Shown here: positions 31,515 to 41,000 of the stretch, piece by piece
How positions within the stretch are numbered: position 1 is the first letter of the stretch
How the letters are laid out: the number at the start of each line of letters is the position of its first letter
Origin: a bacterium
GTDB taxonomy: Bacteria > Actinomycetota > Acidimicrobiia > Acidimicrobiales > Bin134
Length of the DNA: 64,000 nt
Assembly: GCA_026708015.1 (NCBI GenBank)
Contig: JAPOVT010000056.1
Coordinates: 1 to 64,000 of the forward strand
Direction of reading: 5' to 3'
Notes under the pieces: model-generated
Seen by the model: only the letters and a program-made list of their open reading frames with translations
What the model was told of the DNA's origin: nothing
Database searches by the model: none
Made by a program: the position numbers and the translations under genes

Positions 31515-32510
31515 ATGAAAACCAAAAAACTGTTGTTCAAACTTCTGGCGCTGCTGTTGGCCTTTGGGCTGGTGGTGTCGGCCTGTGGCAACGACGATGA
31601 CGACGACGCCGCGTCCGGTGACGGAGGCTGTGAGGAGATCTACGAGGTGCGATACGCCAACCTGGCGACCTTCATCTTGTACTTCCGCGACCTCGAAGCT
31701 GGCCTGGCCGAGTTCGGCGCCCAGAACTGCTGGAACTTCGTCGCCGCCGACGCTGCGTACGTGATTGAAGACCAAGTGGCTCAGATCGAGGACTTCGTCA
31801 CCCAGGGGGTCGACCTCATCATCGCCTCGCCTGGCGACCGCCAAGCGCTCATTCCCGCATATGAAGCCGCTGCGGCTGCCGGCATCCCCATGCTGTCTAC
31901 TGGCGACAGCGTGCAGGAGGCCGCCCCGGAGATCGGCTTCATCGGCACTGACTGGGGTGTTGAGGGCACCAAGCAGAGCGAGTGGATGGTCGAACAACTC
32001 GGCGGATCGGGCAAGATCGCCCGGATCGGCGGACCGGGGGCCAGCGAGTATGTGGAGAAGCGGCGCGAGGGCTTCGAGCACACCATGGAGGCCAATCCCG
32101 GCGTCGAGGTGGTGTTCAACCAGAGCGCCAACAGCTTCACCGCTGAAGAGGGCCTCCGTTTGGCTCAGGACGCGCTGACCGCCAATCCCGACCTCGACGG
32201 AATATGGGCCGACAGCGACGCTCTGGCATTGGGCGCGGCCACCGCAGTGGAAGAGGCCGGCATCGACCATGCCGACATCCTCGTCACCGGTACCGACGGC
32301 GAGCCGGCGGTGTTCGATCAGATTCGGGCTGGTACCGGCGTGGATATGACCATCGCCCTGCGGGGCTACCAGTGGGGTTGGCAGACTGCCGAAGTCGCCC
32401 ACCAGTACCTCACTACCGGCAGCACTGGCCAGGGATACTTCATCCAGGCCCCCACCTTCGTGGTGGATGCCGACACTATCGAAGGCATGACCAACGCCGA
32501 CCTCCGGTAG
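31515..32510 (+). CDS. Substrate-binding lipoprotein of sugar-type ABC importer
   Basis: A 331-residue Peripla_BP_4 (RbsB-like) lipoprotein. Signal peptide with lipobox 'VVSAC' ends at about residue 24 and is followed by an Asp-rich stretch. The fold has the usual two lobes: 'DLIIASPGDRQALIPAYEAA' in the first and 'GIWADSDALALGAATAVEEA' in the second. ATG at 31515 with GGAGGGG upstream. It begins 20 bases after the permease. The family binds monosaccharides, polyols, autoinducer-2 and similar polar molecules, so the operon's substrate is likely to be of that kind. Confidence 0.93.
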   Translation: MKTKKLLFKLLALLLAFGLVVSACGNDDDDDAASGDGGCEEIYEVRYANLATFILYFRDLEAGLAEFGAQNCWNFVAADAAYVIEDQVAQIEDFVTQGVDLIIASPGDRQALIPAYEAAAAAGIPMLSTGDSVQEAAPEIGFIGTDWGVEGTKQSEWMVEQLGGSGKIARIGGPGASEYVEKRREGFEHTMEANPGVEVVFNQSANSFTAEEGLRLAQDALTANPDLDGIWADSDALALGAATAVEEAGIDHADILVTGTDGEPAVFDQIRAGTGVDMTIALRGYQWGWQTAEVAHQYLTTGSTGQGYFIQAPTFVVDADTIEGMTNADLR

Positions 32511-32542
32511 GGGTTCTCCCCTCCGGTAACCCGAAAGCGAAC

Positions 32543-34153
32543 ATGACCTATCGGGCCGACGTCTTGATTATCGGTGCCGGTGCGTCCGGCGGGGTGGCGG
32601 CGCGCCACCTGGCCGAGCACGGCTTCGATGTCGTCTGCCTTGAGCAGGGCGATTGGCCCGATAGGTCCGCGTTCCCCGGCACTCGACCTGATTGGGAGCT
32701 GGCCATACGCAAGGACTGGGCCATGAGCCCCAATGTGCGTAATCGGCCGGAGGACTACCCGGTGGTTCACGATGAGTCGGACATCGAGCCCCTCATGTAC
32801 AACGCGGTGGGGGGCAGCATGATCATCTACGCCGGGACGTGGCCTCGGATGCTTCCTTCGGACTTCCGGGTGCGGACGATGGACGGGGTGGCCGACGACT
32901 GGCCCATCGCCTACCGGGAGCTGGTGCCGTACTACGACGCCATCGACCAGCAGATCGGCGTGTCCGGCTTGGCCGGAGACCCGGCCTATCCTCCCCACGA
33001 CGACTACCCGCTGCCTCCGCTGCCCTTGGGTGCGGCCGGGCGGCGGGTGGCTGAGGGGCACAACCGGCTGGGATGGCACTGGTGGCCTGAGCCCAATGCC
33101 ATTTTGTCCGCCCCCTACGACGGGCGGCGACCGTGTGTGCAGCGGGGAGTGTGTACCTCAGGGTGCGCCGAGGGGGCCAAGGCCTCAACCGACCTGACCC
33201 ACTGGCCCAAGGCGACCGCCGCCGGAGCCCGGCTCATCACCGGCGCCCGGGTCAGCCGAATCACTATGGGCCCGCGAGGGCTGGCCACCGGGGCCGTCTG
33301 GCTGGATCGCTCTGGCGTCGAGCGCCACCAGGAGGCTGATGTGGTGATCTTGGCGGCCAACGCCATCGGCACGGCCCGGCTGCTGCTGCTGTCGGCCGAC
33401 GACCGCCACTGCCCCGATGGGCTGGCCAACTCCAGCGGCTTAGTGGGTCGTCGCTTGATGATGCACCCGTTCTCGGTGGTGACCGGGTGGTGGGACGATC
33501 AGGTGGAGGGCTGGCAGGGCCACTTCGGGGCCAGCATCACCAGCTACCAGTTCTACGAGACCGACCCCGGTCGCGGGTTTGTCAGGGGAGCCAAGTGGGC
33601 GCTTTCACCGGTCGGTGGTCCCCTCAACCACATCTTGCCCATGCGGGCTGGCAACGAGGTTTGGGGACCGGATCACCATGTACTCATGGGCCGCACCTTC
33701 GGCCGAGGAGCGAGCTGGGCCATTTTCGGCGAGGATCTTCCCGAGGAGTCCAACCGAGTAGAACTCGATTCCGAGTGCATTGACACCCACGGAATACCCG
33801 CGCCCCGGGTGAGCTACCGGATCTCCGACCACTCGCGGCGGCTGATGGCCTTCCAGGAAGACCGGGCCACCGAATCGCTGAAGGCATCGGGGTGCCAGGA
33901 GACCGCAGTGGCCAGCATGATCCCCTATTCGGGATGGCACCTCATGGGAACCGCCCGTATGGGCAATGACCCGGCTACTTCGGTGGTCAATCCCCGCCAG
34001 CAAGCTCACGACGTGGCGAACCTCTATGTCGCCGACGCCAGCGTGTTCGTGACCAGTTCCGGGGTCAATCCCACATGCACCATCACCGCGCTGGCCCTGC
34101 GGACCGCGGACCTGCTGGTTCGGCACCGCAGCGAGCAGAAAGTCCCGGCATGA
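32543..34153 (+). CDS. GMC-family FAD oxidoreductase, large subunit
   Basis: A 536-residue GMC oxidoreductase. FAD-binding motif 'VLIIGAGASGGVAARHLAEHG' region at residues 7-27, 'NAVGGSMIIYAGTWPRM' near 92-108, and a C-terminal 'GVNPTCTITALALRTADLL' with the preceding 'SGWHLMGTARMG' that carries the active-site His. A Cys-rich segment 'CVQRGVCTSGCAEG' near 196-209 is typical of the gluconate/sorbitol dehydrogenase branch. The ATG at 32543 comes 32 bases after the lipoprotein stop; longer in-frame starts overlap that gene. Its partner is the subunit-3 gene that follows with an ATGA overlap. It would oxidise an alcohol group of the substrate. Confidence 0.92.
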   Translation: MTYRADVLIIGAGASGGVAARHLAEHGFDVVCLEQGDWPDRSAFPGTRPDWELAIRKDWAMSPNVRNRPEDYPVVHDESDIEPLMYNAVGGSMIIYAGTWPRMLPSDFRVRTMDGVADDWPIAYRELVPYYDAIDQQIGVSGLAGDPAYPPHDDYPLPPLPLGAAGRRVAEGHNRLGWHWWPEPNAILSAPYDGRRPCVQRGVCTSGCAEGAKASTDLTHWPKATAAGARLITGARVSRITMGPRGLATGAVWLDRSGVERHQEADVVILAANAIGTARLLLLSADDRHCPDGLANSSGLVGRRLMMHPFSVVTGWWDDQVEGWQGHFGASITSYQFYETDPGRGFVRGAKWALSPVGGPLNHILPMRAGNEVWGPDHHVLMGRTFGRGASWAIFGEDLPEESNRVELDSECIDTHGIPAPRVSYRISDHSRRLMAFQEDRATESLKASGCQETAVASMIPYSGWHLMGTARMGNDPATSVVNPRQQAHDVANLYVADASVFVTSSGVNPTCTITALALRTADLLVRHRSEQKVPA

Positions 34154-34593
34154 CTGCTGCCGTATCGCCTGCCGAAACCGCCGACATCGACATCGGTCGG
34201 CTGACTGCCCTCGCCGATGTGATGCTTCCCGCGGCCCACGGCATGCCCGCAGTCTCCGACGTGAAGGCAGTGGAGTTTTATCTGGCTCAAATTCTCAGTT
34301 GGCGCGACGATCTCCGCCAGCCCTTGGTCCGGGCGGTGGACGCGCTCGATCCAACTTCGTTCACCGTCGACCGACTGGCGGCCCTCCACGCCGACGACGA
34401 GGCCGCTTACGTCGCGCTGACCATCGCCGTCGCGGCCTGCTATTACCTCAGCCCGGTGGTACGCGAGCAGATCGGCTACCCCGGCCAGGTGGCCAAGACC
34501 TACGACCCCTACGCCTACACCGAGTGGGTGGCCGAAGGCCTGCTCGATCCGGTGGTTGAGCGGGGCCCGATATGGCGGGAGGCTCCCGAATGA
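34150..34593 (+). CDS. Gluconate 2-dehydrogenase subunit-3-like small subunit
   Basis: A 147-residue protein of the gluconate-2-dehydrogenase subunit 3 family, shown by length, by 'LTALADVMLPA' near the N-terminus and by the C-terminal motif 'GYPGQVAKTYDPYAYTEW'. In related enzymes this subunit carries a Tat signal and takes the GMC subunit to the periplasm. Here no twin-arginine signal is present, so the complex is probably cytoplasmic. The ATG at 34150 overlaps the GMC stop, and its own stop overlaps the next start (ATGA on both sides), as expected for stoichiometric partners. Confidence 0.88.
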   Translation: MTAAVSPAETADIDIGRLTALADVMLPAAHGMPAVSDVKAVEFYLAQILSWRDDLRQPLVRAVDALDPTSFTVDRLAALHADDEAAYVALTIAVAACYYLSPVVREQIGYPGQVAKTYDPYAYTEWVAEGLLDPVVERGPIWREAPE

Positions 34594-35678
34594 GTCGGGC
34601 AGTGATGTTGGCGGACTACAGCCACGGACCCACGATTGAATCGCTCGATCTAGGGCCCGTTCTTCCCGGGGGCGCGCTGGTGCGGATCGACGCCGCCACC
34701 GTGTGCGGAACCGATGTCCACATCTCCGATGGCGTCTTCGGGCATCTGGCCCGTCTGCCCCTGGTAATGGGCCACGAGGGCACCGGCACGGTTGTGGAGT
34801 TGGGCCCGGGGTTGGAGCGCGACGCGCTGGGGCAGCCGATTCGAACCGGAGATCGCATCGTCTGGGCCCACAACTGGTGCGGCCGGTGCTATTTCTGTGC
34901 GGTGGCCAAGCAGCCCACGCTGTGCGAGAACACCATGGGCTATGGGTGGGGTCCCTATGAGGAGGGCGTGGCCAGCGGGACTTTCTCAGAACACCTTCAT
35001 GTCTCTCCCGATTCGCGTGTCCTGCGGGTTCCCGCTGGTGTGTCCAGCCCACTGGCCTCGGCGGCCACCTGCGCTTTGCGCACGGTCATGCACGCCCTAG
35101 ATCGAATGCCCCGCATTCGCTTCAGCGACACGGTGGTCGTTCTCGGGGCCGGTCCGGTCGGGGTTCTGGCCGCGGCGGCGGCTATGCGGAGTGGAGCCGA
35201 CCAGGTAGTCCTCATCGGTGCGCCAGGGTCCCGGCTGGCCGCCACCGAGTCGTGGGAATTGACCGCCCGCATCAACATCGATGACACCGAGCCCGACGAG
35301 AGAATCGAAGCGGTTCGCAGCATGACGGAGGGCAGGGGGGCAGACATCGTGCTCGAATGCGCGGGGCCGCCCGATGCCTTCACCGAGGGTATGGAGATGG
35401 TGCGGGCGGGGGGCACGCTCATGGTGATCGGCCAAGCCCACGGCGAGACAGTGCCCGTGCCGACCACGGCCATGAAGGTCCGCCAGCTCACGGTGAGGAC
35501 TTCGCTTTCGGCCGACATCTCCCACTTCCACGACGCCCTCCGGTTCTTGGACCGGCACGGCGGCGAGCTGGAGCTGGAATCGGTGGTGTGCTCAACGGCC
35601 TACTCGCTGGATCAGGTGACCGACGCGCTGGTCGCCATGCGGTCCGGCGCCGAGATGAAACCGGTGATTTTGCCATGA
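34590..35678 (+). CDS. Zinc-dependent alcohol dehydrogenase (MDR family)
   Basis: A 362-residue medium-chain dehydrogenase. Catalytic-zinc residues are Cys and Asp in 'TVCGTDVHIS' and 'GHEGTG'. Structural-zinc cysteines lie in 'NWCGRCYFCAVAKQPTLCEN'. The NAD motif is 'VVVLGAGPVGVLAAAAA'. It resembles sorbitol and threonine dehydrogenase-type enzymes. The ATG at 34590 overlaps the preceding stop; six residues of upstream frame are discarded. Follows the GMC pair and precedes an aldehyde dehydrogenase, so it may supply the aldehyde. Confidence 0.9.
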   Translation: MSRAVMLADYSHGPTIESLDLGPVLPGGALVRIDAATVCGTDVHISDGVFGHLARLPLVMGHEGTGTVVELGPGLERDALGQPIRTGDRIVWAHNWCGRCYFCAVAKQPTLCENTMGYGWGPYEEGVASGTFSEHLHVSPDSRVLRVPAGVSSPLASAATCALRTVMHALDRMPRIRFSDTVVVLGAGPVGVLAAAAAMRSGADQVVLIGAPGSRLAATESWELTARINIDDTEPDERIEAVRSMTEGRGADIVLECAGPPDAFTEGMEMVRAGGTLMVIGQAHGETVPVPTTAMKVRQLTVRTSLSADISHFHDALRFLDRHGGELELESVVCSTAYSLDQVTDALVAMRSGAEMKPVILP

Positions 35679-37156
35679 CTGTCGAACTTCTTGAAGTCGA
35701 CCTCCGCGACCGCTATCCGCTGTTGGTGGGAGACGGCGAGGTGTCCGATGGCGACATGATGGCGGCCATTGCCCCGGGCACCGGCGAGACGGTGGCCGAA
35801 GTGCCGCGAGCCGATGCCGCGGTGGTGGATCGCGCCGTCGATGTGGCTGCGAAGGCCCAACCGGGATGGGCGGCGCTGTCGGCCGCTGAGCGAGGCCGAT
35901 ATCTGCGCGCTCTAGCCGACGCGGTGCGGTCGCAAACTGAGCGTCTGGCCCGGATCGACGCCATGGACAGCGGGAACCCCGTGGCCGCCATGCGCAATGA
36001 CGTGGCCTACGGGGCCGATGCCCTGGACTACTTCGCCGGCATCGCCCGAGAACTGCACGGAAAGACCCTGCCAGCCTCGGCCAACAGCCTCCATCTGACC
36101 TTGCGAGAGCCCTACGGCGTGGTGGGGCGCATCCTGCCCTTCAACCACCCGCTGATGTTCACCCTGTTCCACTCGGCCGCTCCTCTGGCCGCGGGCAACA
36201 CCGTCATCGTGAAGGCCCCCGACCAAGCCCCCATATCCCCCTTGGAAGTGGCCTATCTCGCCGCGGAGATTCTTCCTCCCGGCGTGCTCACCGTGCTCAC
36301 CGGTGACGGGGCGACAACGGGCGAAGCCTTGGTGGCCCACCCGGGCGTTGGCCGGATCGGGTTCACCGGGCGGGGCACGACCGGGCTGCGGGTGATGGAG
36401 GCTGCTGCGCAATCCGGGCAGGTCAAGAACGTGACCATGGAGCTCGGGGGCAAGAACCCCCTTCTGGTGGCGCCCGATGCCGATCCCGCATTCGTAGCCG
36501 AGCAGGCCGTGGGAGGGATGAACTTCGAGTCCTCCCAGGGGCAGTCTTGTGGGTCTACTTCGCGGCTCTATGCCCCGGCTGATCTGCACGACGAGATCGT
36601 TGACGCCGTGGCCGCCCGACTCGACCAAATCAGGGTGGGCGATCCTCTGGATTCCGCCACCACCATGGGGCCGCTGGTGTCGGAACCTCAGCTCAGGCGG
36701 GTGCGGGGCTTCGTGGAGACCGGCCACTCCGAGGGTGCCCGGCTGATTCGGGGCGGTGGCTCTCCCAACGGCGTGCCCGAGGGCGGGTACTACCTGGTGC
36801 CGACGCTGTTCGACCGGGTGGAGCCGGGCCATGTCATTGCCACCGAGGAGATATTCGGTCCGGTGCTGTCGGTTCTGGAATGGCGAGACCCCGACGATCT
36901 CATCGCCCAGGCCAATGCCACCCGCTATGGACTGACCGCCAATATCATCACCAACGACTTGGACTGGGCCATGGACGCCGCCCGCCGAGTACAGGCCGGA
37001 TGCGTCTGGATCAATGGGCGGGGCCAGCACTTCCTGGAAACGCCATTCGGCGGGTACAAGGACTCCGGGTTGGGAGCAGAGGGATCGATGGAGTCGCTGC
37101 TCAGCTACACCCGCACCAAAGTCGTTCACATTCTCGATATCGGAGCGCGGCCATGA
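35675..37156 (+). CDS. NAD(P)-dependent aldehyde dehydrogenase
   Basis: A 493-residue ALDH of normal length. The general-base Glu is in 'VTMELGGKNP', and the nucleophile Cys is in 'SSQGQSCGSTSRL'. The cofactor segment 'GRILPFNHPLMF' and the C-terminal 'TPFGGYKDSGLGAEGS' are also present. It is closest in look to the betaine/vanillin-type ALDH group. The ATG at 35675 overlaps the alcohol dehydrogenase stop, and the longer frame upstream is a shadow of that gene. Oxidises the aldehyde made by one of the neighbouring alcohol dehydrogenases. Confidence 0.92.
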   Translation: MTVELLEVDLRDRYPLLVGDGEVSDGDMMAAIAPGTGETVAEVPRADAAVVDRAVDVAAKAQPGWAALSAAERGRYLRALADAVRSQTERLARIDAMDSGNPVAAMRNDVAYGADALDYFAGIARELHGKTLPASANSLHLTLREPYGVVGRILPFNHPLMFTLFHSAAPLAAGNTVIVKAPDQAPISPLEVAYLAAEILPPGVLTVLTGDGATTGEALVAHPGVGRIGFTGRGTTGLRVMEAAAQSGQVKNVTMELGGKNPLLVAPDADPAFVAEQAVGGMNFESSQGQSCGSTSRLYAPADLHDEIVDAVAARLDQIRVGDPLDSATTMGPLVSEPQLRRVRGFVETGHSEGARLIRGGGSPNGVPEGGYYLVPTLFDRVEPGHVIATEEIFGPVLSVLEWRDPDDLIAQANATRYGLTANIITNDLDWAMDAARRVQAGCVWINGRGQHFLETPFGGYKDSGLGAEGSMESLLSYTRTKVVHILDIGARP

Positions 37157-37869
37157 GCAGCAACAGCACCGAGGCCATTGCGGTTCTCAGGGAGAAGATC
37201 GCCACGTCTACTCGGATATTGGTCCGCGAGCGGCTGATCGGCCCCTTTGGCCACCCGTCGGCCCGGATTCCGGGCACCGACTTGGTGGCAGTGCTGGGGC
37301 ACACACATGACGATGTGAAGGATCTGGCCAAGACGGAGCCGAGCGATGTGGTGGTGATGGACCTGGACGGCGAGGTTGTGGACGGATCGATGGATGCTCC
37401 CGGAGAGCGGTTCATGCACACAGAGATATATCGGGCCCGCCCCGATGTGGGAGCGGTGATCCACGCCCACCCCATGCACTGCATTGCCTTCTCTATGACC
37501 GACGTTCCCCTCGCCCCGGTCTGGCACCTGTGCACGCTGTTTGCCGACGGCGTGCCGGTGTACGACTCCGCAGTGCAGATTGACAACCCTGAGCGGGGCC
37601 AGGCAGTGGCCGCGGCCCTGACCGACCGGAAGGGGATCCTGCTGAAGGGGCACGGCCTGACAGTGGTGGGCTCGTCCATCGAGGAGGCCACCGTCAGCGC
37701 AGTCAACCTCGAGCGCTCAGCACGATTGCAGATCATGGCCCGAGGTCTCGGCACGGTGGAATCAATCGACCGGTCTGAGCTGACCGACGAGCTGCTCACC
37801 GACGGACTGACGCTGGAGGAGTACACCCATACCCAGTGGGACTACTGGGCGATGGAGATAGCCCGGTGA
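37153..37869 (+). CDS. Class II aldolase/adducin-family protein
   Basis: A 238-residue class II aldolase (fuculose-phosphate aldolase-like). The zinc motif 'AVIHAHPMHCIAFSM' gives two His, and a further His is in 'LLKGHGLTVVG'. The acid/base Glu of sugar-phosphate aldolases is less clear, and some relatives are decarboxylases or dehydratases. No sugar kinase is encoded in this operon, so it may act on an unphosphorylated substrate. ATG start overlaps the ALDH stop, and its stop overlaps the next start. It would perform C-C cleavage or decarboxylation in the pathway. Confidence 0.87.
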   Translation: MSSNSTEAIAVLREKIATSTRILVRERLIGPFGHPSARIPGTDLVAVLGHTHDDVKDLAKTEPSDVVVMDLDGEVVDGSMDAPGERFMHTEIYRARPDVGAVIHAHPMHCIAFSMTDVPLAPVWHLCTLFADGVPVYDSAVQIDNPERGQAVAAALTDRKGILLKGHGLTVVGSSIEEATVSAVNLERSARLQIMARGLGTVESIDRSELTDELLTDGLTLEEYTHTQWDYWAMEIAR

Positions 37870-40187
37870 AGGCACTGCGGCGGGAGGATCCCCGGTTGCT
37901 GCGGGGCGGCGGACGCTATGTGGCCGACATCGAGCTTGCGTCGATGCGCTATGTCGCGTTCGTTCGCAGTCCTGTGGCCCACGCCGACGTGAACGGGGTG
38001 GAATTGCCCCCGGACGTTGTTGGCTGGACCGGCGCGGATCTGATCGGGCGGATCGACACGATGGCGCCCAACGAGGCCGATGGCGGCGTCTACCAGGACA
38101 AATTGCTGGAATCTCTGGGCGACGAGCGGCTATTCGTTCGCCATGAGGGTCGGCCGCTGCTAGCGGTGGACCGGGTACGACATGTGGGCGATCCGATTGC
38201 GGTCGTCATCGCCGAAACCCCCTATGCCGCAGCAGACGCTGCTGAACGGGTGCTCCTCGACCTGGCTCCCCGTACGCCAGTGATCGATCCCTTCGCGGCA
38301 CTGGCCGACGACGCTCCCCGGCTGTACGACCACTGGCCCGACAACCGCTCTTTGTTTATCGCCGCCGGATTTGGCGACATTGACGGTGCCTTCGCCGAAG
38401 CCGCCCACGTCAGCCAGCGGCGACTGCACTCGGGCCGACTGGCCTGTCACCCGATGGAGCCGAGGGGCGTGGTGGCCGAGCACGATCCCCGTACCGACCT
38501 GCTCACCGTGTGGAGCAGCACTCAGATTCCCCATCCGCTGCGCACCGCCTTGGCCAAGGCTCTAGGCAGGCCGGCGCACCGCATTCGGGTTGTGGCCCCC
38601 GATGTGGGTGGCGGCTTCGGCGTCAAGGCCATTCCCTATGCCGAAGAGCTGGTAATGGCCTTTCTGGCCTTGGAGATGGGGGTCGCCCTCAAGTGGGTAG
38701 AGCAGCGGAGCGAGCACGGCCTGGCCGCGATCCAGTCCCGAGACCAGATCCACGAGATTGAGATGGCCCTCGACGGCGACGGTCGCATCTTGGGAGTGAG
38801 AGACCGCTTCGTCGTGGACAATGGAGCGGCCAATCCACTGGGCGTGGTCCAGCCCTATAACACCCTGGCCCACCTGTGCGGCTGCTACCGGGTGCCGGCT
38901 TTGGACGTGGAAGCCACCGCGGTGGTCACCAACAAGGCACCGGTCTCGCCCTATCGAGGAGCAGGAAGGCCCGAAGCGGTCTTTGCCATGGACCGCATCA
39001 TCGAGGTGGCCGCCCGAGAAATGGGCATCGACCCGGTGGAGCTTCGCCGTCGCAATCTCATCACTGCCGACGAGATGCCCTATTCGGTGGGTCTCAACTA
39101 CCGAGATGGCACGCCCATGACCTACGACAGCGGAGACTTCTCCGGATGCTTCGAGGCGGCCATGGAGTCGAGCGGGATGACACAGGGCCTTCGGGGTGGG
39201 GCGCGGGACGAATACGGTCGGTTGGTCGGCGTCGGTGTCTCCACCTATGTGGAGGGTACGGGAGTGGGGCCGTTCGAGAGCGCTCGGGTGCGGGTGGACG
39301 AGACCGGTTGGGTCGAGGTGGCTACCGGGGCGTGCTCACAAGGCCAGGGACATGAGACGGTGTTTGCCGAGTTGTGCGCTCAAACGCTTGGGGCCGACCC
39401 CGATCGGGTGACGGTGATTGGAGGTGACACCGCCGCGGTCGAACATGGCTGGGGCACGCTGGCCAGCCGCAGCGCGGTGGTGGCAGGCAGTGCAATCCAT
39501 GAGGCGGCCACGGCCCTGCGAGAACGGATTGTGAATGCGGTGGCTGATCATTGGGAGTTGTCTCCCGCTGACCTGAGCATCCGACGGGGCGCAGTGGAGG
39601 TAGTGGGAACGCCCACTCGGCGCATGGAGTTGGCCGAGGTGGCCGCCGGTTTCGCTCCGGGAGGGGTGTTCGCCAACGGCAGCGAGGCAAGCTTGGACGA
39701 GGTGGTCTGCTTCGAGCCTCCGACGGTGACCTTTGCCGCCGGAGTGCATGTGGCCCGGGTTGCCGTCGATCCGACCACGGGCGCGGCCGAAGTTCTGGAC
39801 TACGTCGTGGCCCACGACTGCGGGCCACTGCTGTCCCCCATGATCGTGGACGGCCAGATCGCTGGGGGAGTGGCCCAGGGGATCGGAGCAGCGCTGTTCG
39901 AGCAAGTTGCCTACGACGCCGACGGACAGCCCCAGAATCCCAGCCTGGCCGACTACCTGGTGCCCGACGCCGCCGGAGTGCCCGAATTGGCCGTCACCCA
40001 TCTCGAGACGCCATCGCCGCTCAATCCGCTGGGCATAAAGGGCGTGGGGGAGGCGGGAGCAATCTCGCCTCCGGCCGCGGTAGCCAACGCCATTGAGGAC
40101 GCCTTGTCCGAATTGGGCGTCCAGGTGAACCGGGTGCCGGTCTCACCCGACTATCTGTTCGAGCAATTGCAGGGAGCAAGATCATGA
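37866..40187 (+). CDS. Molybdenum hydroxylase large subunit (xanthine/aldehyde oxidase, form II CoxL-like)
   Basis: A 773-residue molybdopterin-cytosine-type large subunit. Markers are 'VGGGFGVKA' near 247-255, the form II signature 'PYRGAGR' at 362-368 (form I CO dehydrogenases have AYRCSFR), 'GQGHETVFA' and the catalytic Glu729 in 'GVGEAG'. The GTG at 37866 overlaps the aldolase stop. Enzymes of this family normally also need a [2Fe-2S] small subunit and an FAD medium subunit, usually adjacent; neither is encoded anywhere in the window. They may be elsewhere, or electrons may leave by another route. Likely hydroxylates an aldehyde or N-heterocycle. Confidence 0.88.
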   Translation: MKALRREDPRLLRGGGRYVADIELASMRYVAFVRSPVAHADVNGVELPPDVVGWTGADLIGRIDTMAPNEADGGVYQDKLLESLGDERLFVRHEGRPLLAVDRVRHVGDPIAVVIAETPYAAADAAERVLLDLAPRTPVIDPFAALADDAPRLYDHWPDNRSLFIAAGFGDIDGAFAEAAHVSQRRLHSGRLACHPMEPRGVVAEHDPRTDLLTVWSSTQIPHPLRTALAKALGRPAHRIRVVAPDVGGGFGVKAIPYAEELVMAFLALEMGVALKWVEQRSEHGLAAIQSRDQIHEIEMALDGDGRILGVRDRFVVDNGAANPLGVVQPYNTLAHLCGCYRVPALDVEATAVVTNKAPVSPYRGAGRPEAVFAMDRIIEVAAREMGIDPVELRRRNLITADEMPYSVGLNYRDGTPMTYDSGDFSGCFEAAMESSGMTQGLRGGARDEYGRLVGVGVSTYVEGTGVGPFESARVRVDETGWVEVATGACSQGQGHETVFAELCAQTLGADPDRVTVIGGDTAAVEHGWGTLASRSAVVAGSAIHEAATALRERIVNAVADHWELSPADLSIRRGAVEVVGTPTRRMELAEVAAGFAPGGVFANGSEASLDEVVCFEPPTVTFAAGVHVARVAVDPTTGAAEVLDYVVAHDCGPLLSPMIVDGQIAGGVAQGIGAALFEQVAYDADGQPQNPSLADYLVPDAAGVPELAVTHLETPSPLNPLGIKGVGEAGAISPPAAVANAIEDALSELGVQVNRVPVSPDYLFEQLQGARS

Positions 40188-40999
40188 CCGCTAGCCAACC
40201 TGGATCAGTTGCCGACACCTCCCGCACCGAGGGCTCCCAGCCGTCGGAAATCGCGCTGAGCGTGTCGGGGATCCACAAGCGCTATGGAGGGGTGGTTGCC
40301 CTTCGGGATGTGTCGTTGGACTTTCCCACCGGATCGCTCACCGCCATAGTGGGCGACAACGGAGCCGGCAAGAGCACCCTGCTCAAGGTGATCTCCGGTG
40401 CGGAGCAGCCCGATGCGGGAAGAGTCGTGCTGCACGGCGAGGCCCGTCGGTTCCGGTCCCCGTTGGACGCCCGCACGGCTGGCATCGAAACCGTGTACCA
40501 AGACTTGGCGCTGGCCGACAATCTCGACGCGGCCCAGAACCTGTTCATGGGGCGCGAGCACAAAGTGGGGTGGGGGCCGTTCACTTTCCTGCGGCGCCGG
40601 GCCATGCGTCGAGACACCGAGCAGATCATCCGTCGGCTCAACATCAAGATCCCGTCGGTGCGTATTCCGGTCCAGCACTTCTCCGGGGGCCAGCGTCAGG
40701 GAGTGGCCATCGCCCGGGCCATGAACTGGGGCAACGAGGTGATAATCATGGACGAGCCCACCGCCGCTCTGGGCATCGCCGAGACGGCCCGAGTGGAAGA
40801 CCTCATCACCACCCTGCGGGAGCGCGAGCTGACCATCATCGTGGTCAGTCACAATCTGGACCAGGTGTTCCGCCTTGCCGACCGGATAGCGGTGATGCGC
40901 CGGGGCCAGCTCATCGAGCTCTTGGACGCTCACAGCACCGACGCGCAAAAGCTGGTTTCGCTCATTACCGGTCTGGCTGCCTCTCACGAAGGGGCGTGA
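40184..40999 (+). CDS. ABC importer ATP-binding subunit
   Basis: A 271-residue single-domain ABC ATPase. Walker A is '[12 protein letters not shown]', Q-loop 'VYQDLAL', signature 'FSGGQRQGVAIARA' and Walker B 'VIIMDEPTAALG'. It has the same half-length RbsA design as the ATPase in the inositol operon. The first 25 residues are a polar extension before the domain. ATG overlaps the molybdenum-hydroxylase stop. With the permease at 30247 and the binding protein at 31515 it completes the importer, although 7.7 kb of catabolic genes intervene. Confidence 0.92.
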   Translation: MTASQPGSVADTSRTEGSQPSEIALSVSGIHKRYGGVVALRDVSLDFPTGSLTAIVGDNGAGKSTLLKVISGAEQPDAGRVVLHGEARRFRSPLDARTAGIETVYQDLALADNLDAAQNLFMGREHKVGWGPFTFLRRRAMRRDTEQIIRRLNIKIPSVRIPVQHFSGGQRQGVAIARAMNWGNEVIIMDEPTAALGIAETARVEDLITTLRERELTIIVVSHNLDQVFRLADRIAVMRRGQLIELLDAHSTDAQKLVSLITGLAASHEGA

Positions 41000-41000
41000 A

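Noticed and set aside
30247-32510. Permease tail repeats as a possible CRISPR-like array
   Set aside because: The units are contiguous with no unique spacers and keep the reading frame. They are a coding tandem repeat.
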